The notes under the pieces are model-generated. The model saw only the letters and a program-made list of their open reading frames with translations. It made no database searches and was not told the DNA's origin. Positions 1-8,137 of a stretch of DNA of 64,000 nt are shown in pieces. The translations under genes and the position numbers were made by a program. Source of the DNA: Acidimicrobiia bacterium (lineage in GTDB: Bacteria > Actinomycetota > Acidimicrobiia > Spongiisociales > Spongiisociaceae); assembly GCA_011523635.1 (NCBI GenBank), contig WTGI01000043.1:36581-100580 (forward strand). Reading direction: 5' to 3'. Each line of letters begins with the position of its first letter. Position 1 is the stretch's first letter.

Positions 1-7
1 GGGGATA

Positions 8-316
8 GTGGTCTACCAGGCGCGTATCTCCGTGCGACCGGAGGACAGGGACAGCTTCCGCGCGTCGGTGACGGAGCAGGCTCGTGCGGCCGCAGCAGCG
101 GAACAGGGGCTGCTCCGATTCGACATCAACCAGAATCTCGACCTCGCTACAGAATTCTGGCTCTACAAGGTCCACTCCGATGCCGCCTCGGCGCGCGACC
201 ACGCGGCTGCGCCGTACACGGCTGCTCATCTCGACCGATACGGCGGGTACTACTCGGTCGGATCGCCCAGCCCTATCTCCGGACCGAACATCTGGCCACC
301 CGACGCCGGATGGTGA
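8..316 (+). CDS. Small ABM/quinol-monooxygenase-like protein, possibly 5'-truncated by the window edge
   Basis: A protein of about 102 residues whose first half (MVYQARISVRPEDRDSF, then an Ala/Glu-rich helix, then LLRFDINQNL and FWLYKVHSD) follows the beta-alpha-beta pattern of the dimeric alpha/beta-barrel ABM family (YgiN-like). Members of that family are small cofactor-free oxygenases or stress proteins. The GTG at 8 is the first available start. No in-frame stop lies upstream within the window, so the true start may be outside. The C-terminal third is Pro/Gly-rich and not diagnostic. It precedes a cupin gene by about 100 bases. The family call rests on pattern recognition only and the substrate is unknown. 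Confidence 0.55.
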   Translation: MVYQARISVRPEDRDSFRASVTEQARAAAAAEQGLLRFDINQNLDLATEFWLYKVHSDAASARDHAAAPYTAAHLDRYGGYYSVGSPSPISGPNIWPPDAGW

Positions 317-414
317 CCCCACCGGCGCTCGTTAGGATCGGCCATCGACATCGCCGATAGAGGCGAGTGCCGGCAAGGTTGCGGGAGCGGCCGCCCAGAT
401 CTCCAGGGGTTCCC

Positions 415-849
415 ATGTCCGTCCGAAGGTTCACAGAAGTCGAGGCCTACCAGCACGCCGACGACGGCTACTACTACCGCCCGCTGGTGGCCGGGAAGGA
501 GTTGTTCTCCTACGTAGCGCACGTCCCCTCCGGCGGTTACATGCCCCCCGACGCGGAGGAGGCCGAGCTGTTCGAGCTTTCCCTGTTCATGCTGGAGGGA
601 GAACTCGACGGGATACTCGACGAGCAGAGGGTGCCCCTCACCGCCGGTGACGCACTGCACATCCCGAGAGGTATGCCCTTCGGAGTGGAGAACAGGGGAC
701 CGGCGACGGTGTCGTTCGTGCTGAGCTTCGCTCCCCCGCCGCCCAACGTGGACCTCGACACCATGAGACAGTCGGCCATCGACCGGGGGCGGGTGGTCAT
801 CGAGTCCACCGATGTCGAGGACGTGGTCGGCCCGGTCACCTTCCCCTGA
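415..849 (+). CDS. Cupin-fold protein
   Basis: The ORF track begins this at 367, but the ATG at 415 is better: it is preceded by AGGGG about 6 bases upstream and removes an Arg/Pro-rich non-conserved leader. The 144-residue product has a single cupin core. A glycine-rich strand pair (LEGELDGILDEQ) is followed by LTAGDALHIPRGMPFGVEN, the second cupin motif with its typical G-D-x-x-x-x-P-x-G-x-P spacing. Classic metal-binding histidines of motif 1 are mostly replaced by acidic residues (DAEEAELFELS). It may be a sensing or isomerase-type cupin rather than a dioxygenase. It is followed 35 bases later by a hydrolase gene. Confidence 0.75.
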   Translation: MSVRRFTEVEAYQHADDGYYYRPLVAGKELFSYVAHVPSGGYMPPDAEEAELFELSLFMLEGELDGILDEQRVPLTAGDALHIPRGMPFGVENRGPATVSFVLSFAPPPPNVDLDTMRQSAIDRGRVVIESTDVEDVVGPVTFP

Positions 850-884
850 GAGAACCGTCCGGTCGGCCGCCCAGCGGTGATCCG

Positions 885-1880
885 ATGAGCACGGCAAGGT
901 CCTTCCGGGACGAGCATCGCACCGTCGACGCCTGCGGCGCCACGCTGGCCGGGACCCTTACCCTTCCGACCACGAAGGGTCCCTGGCCGGTAACGCTCCT
1001 CCTCGGCGGCACGTTCTCGGATCTGAGGGATGCGGACGTGGATCCCAGGCTGTGGCCCGGAGTGCCCAAGCGCGGCATGTACGCAATCCTCGCCCGCGGG
1101 CTGGCTGAAGCCGGTGTCGCCTCGTTCCGCTTCGACCGCCGTGGCGCCGGTGAGAGCACGGGAGAGTTGGGAGTCGAGCGCGCCCAGGAGGTGGCTGACG
1201 CCGGGACCGTATGGCAATGGGTCCGATCCCTTCCCGAGGGTAACGGCAGAGCGGCGATGCTGGGCCACAGCGCCGGCGCCTACGTGCTGTGCCGGGTGGC
1301 GCTCGAGGTCGCTCAGCCCGACGCGGCGGTGCTGCAGGGTGCCCTGTACCGGACGATCGCCCAACTGCTCGAATACAACTACGGCCTGGTGCGCGCCTAT
1401 CTGAACCGTGGCGAGCCCCACATCGCATGGGTGAAGCAGCACTCCCCCAGGGCCTACGAGGATGCGATGATGATGGACGCCGTAGTCAGCGCCATCGAGA
1501 ACCGCGAGCCGGTGGCCGTGGCCGAGATCGACGGCGTGACCGCAAGCCGCGACCTGGCGCGTCTCCGGTACGACCTGGACCTCCCTCCTGAGGACCAGTT
1601 CCGCCATCTGGCGGCCCCCACCCTCGTGCTGCATGCCTCCGAGGACCTCAACGTCCCGGTGGAGGACGCCTTCGACACGGTCCGTGCTCTCTGGGCGGCC
1701 GGGAACAGGGATGTCGAGCTACGGATAGTCCCGGAAGCCAACCACTCCTTCCAGTTGGACGCCGAGGACTACGTCACCCGGGTACGAGAGAAGATCACGA
1801 TGCAGAACTTCGGCCGCCCGTTCCATCCGCTCTATCCCCATGCCGTCATCGATTTCCTGTCGAGAAAGCTCCTCGCGTAG
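885..1880 (+). CDS. Alpha/beta hydrolase (serine hydrolase of the dienelactone hydrolase/acylaminoacyl peptidase type)
   Basis: A 331-residue soluble enzyme. An oxyanion-region strand LLLGGTFSD, the FRFDRRGAGES loop, the nucleophile elbow GHSAGAY around residue 128, an acidic residue in LHASEDLNVPVED and a C-terminal catalytic histidine in EANHSFQ give the full Ser-Asp-His triad in order. These features support esterase or C-C/amide hydrolase activity; the substrate cannot be read from sequence. A lid region lies between residues about 150 and 235. It lies 35 bases after the cupin gene and 44 before an amidohydrolase gene, consistent with one catabolic operon. Confidence 0.8.
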   Translation: MSTARSFRDEHRTVDACGATLAGTLTLPTTKGPWPVTLLLGGTFSDLRDADVDPRLWPGVPKRGMYAILARGLAEAGVASFRFDRRGAGESTGELGVERAQEVADAGTVWQWVRSLPEGNGRAAMLGHSAGAYVLCRVALEVAQPDAAVLQGALYRTIAQLLEYNYGLVRAYLNRGEPHIAWVKQHSPRAYEDAMMMDAVVSAIENREPVAVAEIDGVTASRDLARLRYDLDLPPEDQFRHLAAPTLVLHASEDLNVPVEDAFDTVRALWAAGNRDVELRIVPEANHSFQLDAEDYVTRVREKITMQNFGRPFHPLYPHAVIDFLSRKLLA

Positions 1881-1924
1881 GCGAACCGAGGACCGCTAGT
1901 CTCAGACAGCCGACTGCGCGGTCC

Positions 1925-3376
1925 GTGCCGGCCCAAGCGTCAGGAGCTTCGATCAGTCCAGCACCGACATCCTGTGACCTGCTCGTCAAGGGAGGTTCAG
2001 TAGTCACCGTCGATGACCGCCGGCGTGTGATCGATCCCGGGGCCGTGGCGGTCACCGGAGACCGCATCGTCGAGGTGGGCACGGTCGAGGATCTGAGCCA
2101 CTACCAGGGCACCAGGGTAATAGACGCGTCAGGTTGCGCGGTACTGCCTGGGTTCGTCGACACGCATCAGCACCTGTTCCAGTACCTGACGCGGGGCCTC
2201 GGAGAAGGCTTGGAACTGTGGCCGTGGTTGTCGGACTTCATGTGGCCGGTCACCACCGCCATCTCCATCGATGAGGCCAGGATCGGCGCTCAACTCGGCG
2301 CGGTGGAGGCCGCTCGCTCCGGTGTCACCACCGTGCTCGACAACCACTACGCCCCTACCGACTTCGCATCCACCCTCGCCGTGGCGGACGCCATCGAGGC
2401 GGTCGGGCTGCGAGGGGCCGTCGCCAGGGGCATGACCGGCGAGCTGACCGGGATGGCGGTCAAGCACGGCCTGGCGGGCGAGTTGTTCCGCTACTCCAAC
2501 CAGGAGGAGATCGACATCACCCGGGCCTGTATCGAGGCCCGCCCCGCCGGCGCCCGGGTAGGCGTCTGGCCGGCGCCCCTCAACATCATCTACGTCAGCC
2601 AGGATCTCGTGGTCGATGCCGTCGGTCTGGCACACGAGAAAGGCGTCGGTTGGCACTCGCACTGTTCGGAGGCTGCGAACGACCCGGTCTTCTATCTCGA
2701 GGAGTACGACCGCAGGCCGGTGATGTGGCTGGCGGAACAGGGGCTCTTGGGCCGGGGCGCCACCCTGGCCCACGGGATCTTCCTCGACGACCGCGAGGTC
2801 GAACTCGTCGGGGACTCCCGAACCGGTATCGCCTACTGCCCGATCTCCCACCAATACATAGCCTTGGGGGTGATGTGCCTCCGCGACCTGCGCGACGCCG
2901 GCGCCACCGTCGCGCTCGGCCTGGACGGAGGCAGTGGGCACCGGCTGGACATGTTCGCCTGCATGAAACAGGCGGTCCTCCTCCAGCGCGTCCATTCCCG
3001 GAACCCCACGGAGTCGAACGGTGAGGAGGCGATCGAGCTGGCCACCCGTGCCGGCGCCGAGTACATGGGGATCGAAGCCGGTGTCATCGCGCCGGGAAAG
3101 CTCGCGGACCTGGTGATCGTCGATCAGTCCGCTCCCCACCACTCGCCGCTCCACCGCACGGTGGCTTCCGTCGTCTACTCGACCGCCCCCGCCGATGTGA
3201 CCCATACGATCGTCGGCGGCGATGTCATCTTCGAGAACGGCGCCTGTACGATGGTGGACGAAGCGGCCGTCGTCGAGGAAGCGAATGGTCGCGCCGCAGA
3301 TCTCGTCGCCCGGGCCGGGCTCACCCCCCTGCTCGAACCGTGGCGAATTACCGCAACGCCCTCGGACGAGGCTTAG
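1925..3376 (+). CDS. Amidohydrolase, TRZ/ATZ/deaminase type
   Basis: A 483-residue metal-dependent hydrolase of the amidohydrolase superfamily. Visible elements in order are an N-terminal beta-sandwich (LLVKGGSVVTVDD), the metal-binding HxH in GFVDTHQHLFQ, GVTTVLDNHYAP, a further metal histidine in GWHSHCSEAANDP, LAHGIFLDD, and a metal aspartate in LGLDGGSG. The C-terminal ADLVIVDQSAPHHSP returns to the sandwich. This class deaminates or dechlorinates amines and heterocycles, or cleaves amides. The GTG at 1925 is the track start; initiation a few codons later is possible. Unrelated in position to the two paralogues at 17.9-20.8 kb. Likely cotranscribed with the preceding hydrolase. Confidence 0.8.
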   Translation: MPAQASGASISPAPTSCDLLVKGGSVVTVDDRRRVIDPGAVAVTGDRIVEVGTVEDLSHYQGTRVIDASGCAVLPGFVDTHQHLFQYLTRGLGEGLELWPWLSDFMWPVTTAISIDEARIGAQLGAVEAARSGVTTVLDNHYAPTDFASTLAVADAIEAVGLRGAVARGMTGELTGMAVKHGLAGELFRYSNQEEIDITRACIEARPAGARVGVWPAPLNIIYVSQDLVVDAVGLAHEKGVGWHSHCSEAANDPVFYLEEYDRRPVMWLAEQGLLGRGATLAHGIFLDDREVELVGDSRTGIAYCPISHQYIALGVMCLRDLRDAGATVALGLDGGSGHRLDMFACMKQAVLLQRVHSRNPTESNGEEAIELATRAGAEYMGIEAGVIAPGKLADLVIVDQSAPHHSPLHRTVASVVYSTAPADVTHTIVGGDVIFENGACTMVDEAAVVEEANGRAADLVARAGLTPLLEPWRITATPSDEA

Positions 3377-3522
3377 TCCCCGGGTCCGATACTGCGGGAG
3401 ACGGGCTTCGCCTGACCGGTGGGAGCAGTTATGTTCTATATGATCCGGACCTCGCATGGTGATTCCTCGGTACCAGGACGAGTCGCCGCGCGGGCTTGAC
3501 AGCTGTCTCGAAAGGAACACCG

Positions 3523-4488
3523 ATGGGCGAAATCGAAGCGACTTGGGACTTTCGCGACCCGTACCTCTGGATGCAGAAGACTGCCAGGAGTTCGCTACCG
3601 CCCCTGATCATCACCGCGGCCATCAGCGGCGGCGGCCATGGCAAGGAGTCGAATCCGGCCCTACCGGAGACCCCGGAGGAGCAGGCGGAGGAAGCCCGGA
3701 GGGCATACGAGGCCGGCGCGTCGCAGATACACGTGCATGTGCGCGATCCCGACGACTGGAGTCAATGCACCGGCAACCCCGACGACTACGGGAAGGTCAA
3801 CGGGATGATCCGGGAGTTGTGCCCGGATGTGATCATCAACAACAGCACCGGCGGCGGTCCCACCCTGACCACGGAGGAACGTTACTCGCCGCTGTTCGCC
3901 GACCCTGCCCCTGACGTGGCCACTCTCAACCTGGGTCCTTTCGTGTCCAAATTCACCATGCCCGAGCGGCCGTCCGACCTTCCCCATCCCCGCGGGCCGG
4001 TCGAATACGACATGTGCAGCGGCACGACCTACGGTGAACTGAACCACTACGCGTCCGTGATCGCCGAGCGCGGGATGAAGCCGGAGTTGGAGATCTACGA
4101 CCCGGGCCAGTACTGGGTCCTTCGTGATCTGATCTACAACGACAACGTGACGCCCCCTTACATGGTGCAGTTCGTCCTGGGCGCCCAGACCGCGTCGTTC
4201 CCGACCCCCGCCAACCTCATGTCGCTCATCAGCGAACTCCCGGCCGGAGCGCTGTACTCCGTGATCGGCACCGGGCCGTTCCAGATCCCGATGAACGTCC
4301 TGGGAATCCTGCTCGGAGGCCATGTGCGGGTCGGCTTGGAGGACAACATCTACTACCGGCGGGGCGAGAAGGCCACCGGCAACGCCCAGCTGGTGAGCCG
4401 TATCCGGAGGATCGCCGAGGACATGAACCGCGAGATCGCCACCCCCGCCCAGGCCCGCCAGATGCTGGGCCTCCCGCAGGTCGCATGA
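3523..4488 (+). CDS. BKACE-type beta-keto acid cleavage enzyme (DUF849)
   Basis: The ATG at 3523 is preferred over the track start at 3496 because AAAGGA lies 7-8 bases before it. The 321-residue product has the family signatures: PLIITAAISGGGHGKES, NPALPETPEEQAEEA, then HVHVRD carrying zinc-ligand histidines, NNSTGGG, NLGPF and HVRVGLEDNIY near the C-terminus. BKACE enzymes condense a beta-keto acid with acetyl-CoA to give acetoacetyl-CoA and a shortened acid or amine; known members include the 3-dehydrocarnitine enzyme, which releases betaine. Here the usual DxxGxPS after the HVHVRD motif is replaced by a longer DDWSQCTGN segment, hinting at a different substrate. The stop overlaps the next start by ATGA, so translation is coupled. 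Confidence 0.85.
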   Translation: MGEIEATWDFRDPYLWMQKTARSSLPPLIITAAISGGGHGKESNPALPETPEEQAEEARRAYEAGASQIHVHVRDPDDWSQCTGNPDDYGKVNGMIRELCPDVIINNSTGGGPTLTTEERYSPLFADPAPDVATLNLGPFVSKFTMPERPSDLPHPRGPVEYDMCSGTTYGELNHYASVIAERGMKPELEIYDPGQYWVLRDLIYNDNVTPPYMVQFVLGAQTASFPTPANLMSLISELPAGALYSVIGTGPFQIPMNVLGILLGGHVRVGLEDNIYYRRGEKATGNAQLVSRIRRIAEDMNREIATPAQARQMLGLPQVA

Positions 4489-5819
4489 ACTCCGGCCCGC
4501 ACCGCCAGATTCTGGACGTAGGCGCGTTCGACGTGTCCGATGTCCGAGCAGGCGACCGGATTGAACTCGCCGACGGCGTCCTCACCATCAACATCGAGGA
4601 GTTGGAGGAACAGCTCTCCGCCGATCCCCATCTTGCCTCCGTCTCCGTGGAGATCATCAGGCCCGGGGAATCGGTCAGGGTGATAAACGCTATTGATGCG
4701 GTGGAGCCGAGGATCAAGGTTGACCCTCCCGGCACGGACTTCTCGGGTCTCCTGACCGTGCCGCAGCTGGTCGGCACGGGAACCACCCACGCGTTGAAAG
4801 GGGTGGCAGTCGTGGAGACCGCCCTTCCGGTACCGGGCGAACCGCGCTACTGGCGGGAGGCCGTCTTCGACATGGCCGGATCCGCAGCCGGGTACTCGCC
4901 TCTCTCGGATCTCATCAACGTGGTGGTCTCCTGTGAACCGACCACGGAACTGCTCGAGAGCGAGGACCGTCCCACCAACGTCTTCGAGGGGACGCCTGAG
5001 GCTGTCGAGTACAACAAGGCGGTCCGGCTCGCAGGCCTCAAGGCGGCCCGGTACCTGGCGGAGACGACCCTCGGGAAGACACCCGACCGGGTGGACACCT
5101 ACGACCTGGCCCCGTCGCCGGTCAACGGGCTACCCGCGGTCGTGTACCTGTACCAGCTGGCCATCCCGTTCCTGCATGGCGAGATCGCTCCCGGTGCCGG
5201 GGCGATCGGCGGCGCCGCCCACTTGCCCACCCCGATCCACCCGAACGAGCTGCTCGACGGGGCTCTGGTGTGCGGCTGGAACGCTATCGCGTGCATGCGG
5301 GAACTCACCTACACGGTGCAGAACCACGCCATCATCGAAGATCTCTACGCCCGCCACGGCAAGGACATCGACTTCCGGGGAGTCGTCCTCTTCACCAACG
5401 GCGACACCCGCGCCGCCAAGGAACGCCTCGCCAACCACGCGGCCAACCTGGCGATCATGATGGGCGCCGAAGGGGCGCTGATCAACTACGCCGGCGGCGG
5501 GCATCCCGCCGTCGACGCCATGATGATCTGCAGGAACCTGGAGCGCCGGGGGGTGACGACAACAATGCTGTCGATGGAGATGGCGGCCAACCCGGGCGAA
5601 TCCGGCTTCGTCCACTTCGTTCCGGAAGCCGATGCCATCGTGAGCACCGGAAACTACGAGGAGACCGTCCTCTTCGAGCCCGTGGAGCGGGTGATCGGTG
5701 GTGATGCGCTGATCCGGATCGAAGGAGACCCGTCCGGTGCGTTCGAGGCCCCGCTGGCCATCATCATGGCCAGCACCCACCAGTTCGGCGGAACGCGTAT
5801 ACGCGGCGAGGAGTACTGA
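4485..5819 (+). CDS. Glycine/sarcosine/betaine reductase component B alpha/beta proprotein-like (GrdE/GrdG family)
   Basis: A 444-residue protein resembling GrdE-type proproteins of the Stickland reductases, with YSPLSDLINVVV, EYNKAVRLAGLKAARYLAE, QNHAIIEDLYARHG, RGVVLFTNGD and EGALINYAGGGHPAVD. In characterised clostridial enzymes the chain self-cleaves at an internal Asn-Cys to form a pyruvoyl group. In the equivalent region here I read GWNAIACMREL, with Cys263 and Cys270 but no Asn-Cys pair, so cleavage is uncertain. That comparison is from memory. The gene is coupled to the BKACE gene (ATGA overlap) and lies 10 bases before the GrdB-like gene, matching the usual E-then-B order. No grdA, grdC or grdD homologue is in the window. 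Confidence 0.8.
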   Translation: MNSGPHRQILDVGAFDVSDVRAGDRIELADGVLTINIEELEEQLSADPHLASVSVEIIRPGESVRVINAIDAVEPRIKVDPPGTDFSGLLTVPQLVGTGTTHALKGVAVVETALPVPGEPRYWREAVFDMAGSAAGYSPLSDLINVVVSCEPTTELLESEDRPTNVFEGTPEAVEYNKAVRLAGLKAARYLAETTLGKTPDRVDTYDLAPSPVNGLPAVVYLYQLAIPFLHGEIAPGAGAIGGAAHLPTPIHPNELLDGALVCGWNAIACMRELTYTVQNHAIIEDLYARHGKDIDFRGVVLFTNGDTRAAKERLANHAANLAIMMGAEGALINYAGGGHPAVDAMMICRNLERRGVTTTMLSMEMAANPGESGFVHFVPEADAIVSTGNYEETVLFEPVERVIGGDALIRIEGDPSGAFEAPLAIIMASTHQFGGTRIRGEEY

Positions 5820-5829
5820 GAGGTAACCG

Positions 5830-7140
5830 ATGGCGAGAATCGTCCACTATCTCAACCAGTTCTTCGGGGGACTGGGCGGGGAAGAACAGGCAGGTATGGG
5901 ACCGGTCACCGAACCGGGTCCGGTGGGTAGCGGTCGCGGCCTGACCCGCTTCCTGGAAGGCGAGGACCGGATCGTCGGGACCGTCATCGGCGGTGACAAC
6001 TACATGGCGCAAGGCGGGAGCCGTGCGGTGGACGAGGTGATCGGGTTGATCTCCGGGTTCGATCCGGACGTCGTGGTGGCCGGCCCGGCCTTCGGGTCCG
6101 GACGCTACGGCCTGGCCTGCGGCGCGGTCTGCAAGGCGGTGATGAAACACCTCGGCGTGCCGGCGGTCACGGGACTCCATCCGGATAGCCCGGGCGCCGA
6201 CGAGTACCGGGCCTGGGTCCCGATCCTCACCACCGCCGAGACAGCCGCAGGCATGACTACCGCACTCCAGCACCTGGCGCGTCTGGCGTCGAAGCTGGGA
6301 CGGGGTGAAGCGCTCGGCAATGCCGCGGAGGAGGGCACCCTCACCAAGGGCCTCCGCCGCAACACGTTCGAGGATTTGCGGGGCTCCACGCGGGCGATCG
6401 ACATGCTGCTCACCAAGATGCGTGAAGAGCCCTTCCTAACGGAGTGGCCGCTCCCCAGCTACGAGCCCGCCGAAGCCTCCGAGCCGATCGCCACGGGCGC
6501 CCCATTCCGGCTGGCGCTGGTGACCGAGGCGGGGATAGTCCCGGCGGGCAACCCCGACCGGCTGCCGTCGGGATGGGCGACCGACTGGCTGAGATACCCC
6601 ATCCAGGACCGGGAAGGCTTCGCCGAGGGCGAGTTCGAGTCGGTGCACGGTGGCATCGACACCAGCTTCGCCAACCAGGACCCCGACCGCCAGGTACCCC
6701 TCGACGCCGCCCGGTCCATGGAGCAGGCGGGCCGGTTGAGCCTCCACCCCGAACTGCTGAGCACCACGGGCAACATGGGCACCCTGCGCGACATGACCCG
6801 CATCGGCGCCGAGATGGGGCGCGCCCTGATCGCCGACGGGGTTCAGGCCGCCATCGTGGGTTCGACCTGAGGAACAGGGACGCGTAGCGGGTCTACGCTC
6901 GCCAAGTCGATCGAGAACCAGGGCATTCCGGCGGCGCTGGTCACGGCGCTGGTCCCGCTGGCCGAGTCCGTGGGCGTACTCCGGATCGTCCAGGGCAAGG
7001 CCGTCACCCATCCCTTCGGCGATCCGGAGCTGGACGCGGCCGACGAGATGGAGTACCGACGCCGGGTCGTGGAGACCGCCATCTCGGCACTCGAGGCCGA
7101 GGTCTCCGAGCCCACGGTCTTCGACGTGGCAGTGTCCTAG
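5830..7140 (+). CDS. GrdB/GrdF/GrdH-like reductase component B selenoprotein (in-frame UGA read as selenocysteine)
   Basis: The ORF track stops at the TGA at 6868-6870 after 346 residues. In the same frame the sequence continues as GTGTRSGSTLAKSIENQGIP, then AVTHPFGDPEL and a helical tail to TAG at 7140. The total is 436 residues with Sec at 347, the normal family length. N-terminal HYLNQFFGGLGGEE, VIGGDNYM, GPAFGSGRYG and GPVTEPGPVG are typical of the family, which forms the substrate-specific, Sec-containing subunit of glycine, sarcosine or betaine reductase. Flanking STU-G-T matches the family, but the two cysteines of the clostridial UxxCxxC are Gly and Ser here. TGA is a normal stop elsewhere (for example the preceding gene). 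Sec insertion is inferred, not proven. Confidence 0.85.
6868..6898 (+). promoter_or_regulatory. Candidate bacterial SECIS: UGA followed by a hairpin
   Basis: The TGA (6868-6870) is followed after 11 bases by a perfect 6-bp stem GCGTAG/CTACGC (6882-6887 and 6893-6898) with loop CGGGT. The loop lies 18-22 bases after the UGA, within the distance bacterial SelB-recognised elements use. The stem-loop also carries GGTCT, resembling, from memory, the apical segment of the E. coli fdhF element. It lies inside the coding sequence, as in other bacteria. SelB recognition is inferred; no sel genes are in the window. Confidence 0.65.
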
Positions 7141-7173
7141 GACCGCACCGGGCCCGGACCGCAGCGTTCGGTT

Positions 7174-8073
7174 TCAGCCGATCTTGTAAATGCTGGCGGC
7201 GGAACCGCCAAGGATCGCCTCCATCTCGTCATCCGAGAACGGAGCGGCGCCCCGTCGAGCGGCTACCTCGTTGACGCTCCGGTACACGTCCGGGACGGTT
7301 GACTCCTCCCGACCTACACGTACCTTGTCGCTGTTGTTGGACCCGTACAGCACCCGGTCGAGGGCGGACAGCGATCGGAACTTCTCCAGCGCCCCGTAGA
7401 GGGGCTCCGGACCCATCTCCGAATAGTGGTACATATCCGCGTAGAAGTTCGGATGCTTTGCAACCATGAGGATGCATTGATCGATCCACGGCACTCCTAG
7501 AGCCACGATGAGCTTCAAGTCCCGGTAGCGACGGCCGACCTCGTCGATGAGCACCGGATCGGCGTGTACCAACTTGGCGGTGATGGTCGGGGTCCAACCC
7601 GTGAAGATGTGCACCGGGATGTCCAGTTCGATACACCGCTCGTAGATCGGGTCGAGCCGGCGATCGTTGGGCGAGTAATGCTGGTAGGACGCCACGAGCT
7701 TGACGGCGCGGAAGTCCAACTCCAGGACACAGCGGTCGATCTCCTCCAGCGCTGCCGCGACGTCACGGATCGGGTCCACGCAAACAACCCCCTTGAGGCG
7801 ATCCGGGAACATTGCCACCTGCTCGGCGGTGTAGTCGTTGGGAACGAACACCTCATGTTCCTCCGGAAAGTCCGGGTGCCACGTGGTGCGGCGGAGGTCG
7901 GCGCCCTGCACGAGACCCACATCGACTCCGGACCGGTCCAGCAGGTCGACCATCCAGGCCCCGTCGGTCGACCCGAAGACGCCCCCGTACGGGCGGTATA
8001 TCTCGGTCATCCACCAGTCGGGAACCTGGCTGGGCGTCTCGGTCAGATGAAGGTGGCAATCAACCGTGACCAT
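7174..8073 (-). CDS. Amidohydrolase family 2 (COG2159-type TIM-barrel hydrolase/decarboxylase)
   Basis: The ATG at 8073 follows GGAGAGGG at good spacing; the track start at 8106 adds a poor leader. The 299-residue protein begins VDCHLHLTE, the HxH metal motif of amidohydrolase-2 enzymes. It contains RLKGVVCVDP, FRAVKLVASYQHYSPND, PVHIFTGWTP in the position of the usual PVxxHxG, NFYADMYHY and a C-terminal VLYGSNNSD where many relatives have FGSDYP. The missing histidine and aspartate in these two motifs mean that catalysis may differ or be reduced. The family includes decarboxylases such as ACMSD and lactone hydrolases. It converges on the GrdB-like gene. Confidence 0.75.
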   Translation of the reverse strand: MVTVDCHLHLTETPSQVPDWWMTEIYRPYGGVFGSTDGAWMVDLLDRSGVDVGLVQGADLRRTTWHPDFPEEHEVFVPNDYTAEQVAMFPDRLKGVVCVDPIRDVAAALEEIDRCVLELDFRAVKLVASYQHYSPNDRRLDPIYERCIELDIPVHIFTGWTPTITAKLVHADPVLIDEVGRRYRDLKLIVALGVPWIDQCILMVAKHPNFYADMYHYSEMGPEPLYGALEKFRSLSALDRVLYGSNNSDKVRVGREESTVPDVYRSVNEVAARRGAAPFSDDEMEAILGGSAASIYKIG

Positions 8074-8137
8074 CGATCCCTCTCCTGCCCCTGATCGGTT
8101 CTTCAATCAAATCTACCCCTCCGGCACGGTGGACGGC

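Noticed and set aside
250-1634. Long minus-strand ORFs (215 and 365 residues) opposite the cupin and hydrolase genes
   Set aside because: They are antisense shadows: composition is Arg/Gly/Pro-rich without family motifs, while the plus-strand frames have complete cupin and hydrolase motifs.
3434-3443. Possible -10 (TATATGAT) before the BKACE gene
   Set aside because: No -35 at acceptable spacing and too far from the start to decide between leader promoter and chance.
6868-6870. TGA as a normal stop of a 346-residue GrdB-like protein
   Set aside because: Downstream in-frame sequence is conserved family sequence to the expected length and a hairpin follows the codon; simple termination would remove the catalytic region.
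5830-7140. Alternative genetic code (TGA as Trp) to explain the read-through
   Set aside because: TGA ends other genes in the window, including the GrdE-like gene directly upstream, and the family position is Sec, not Trp.
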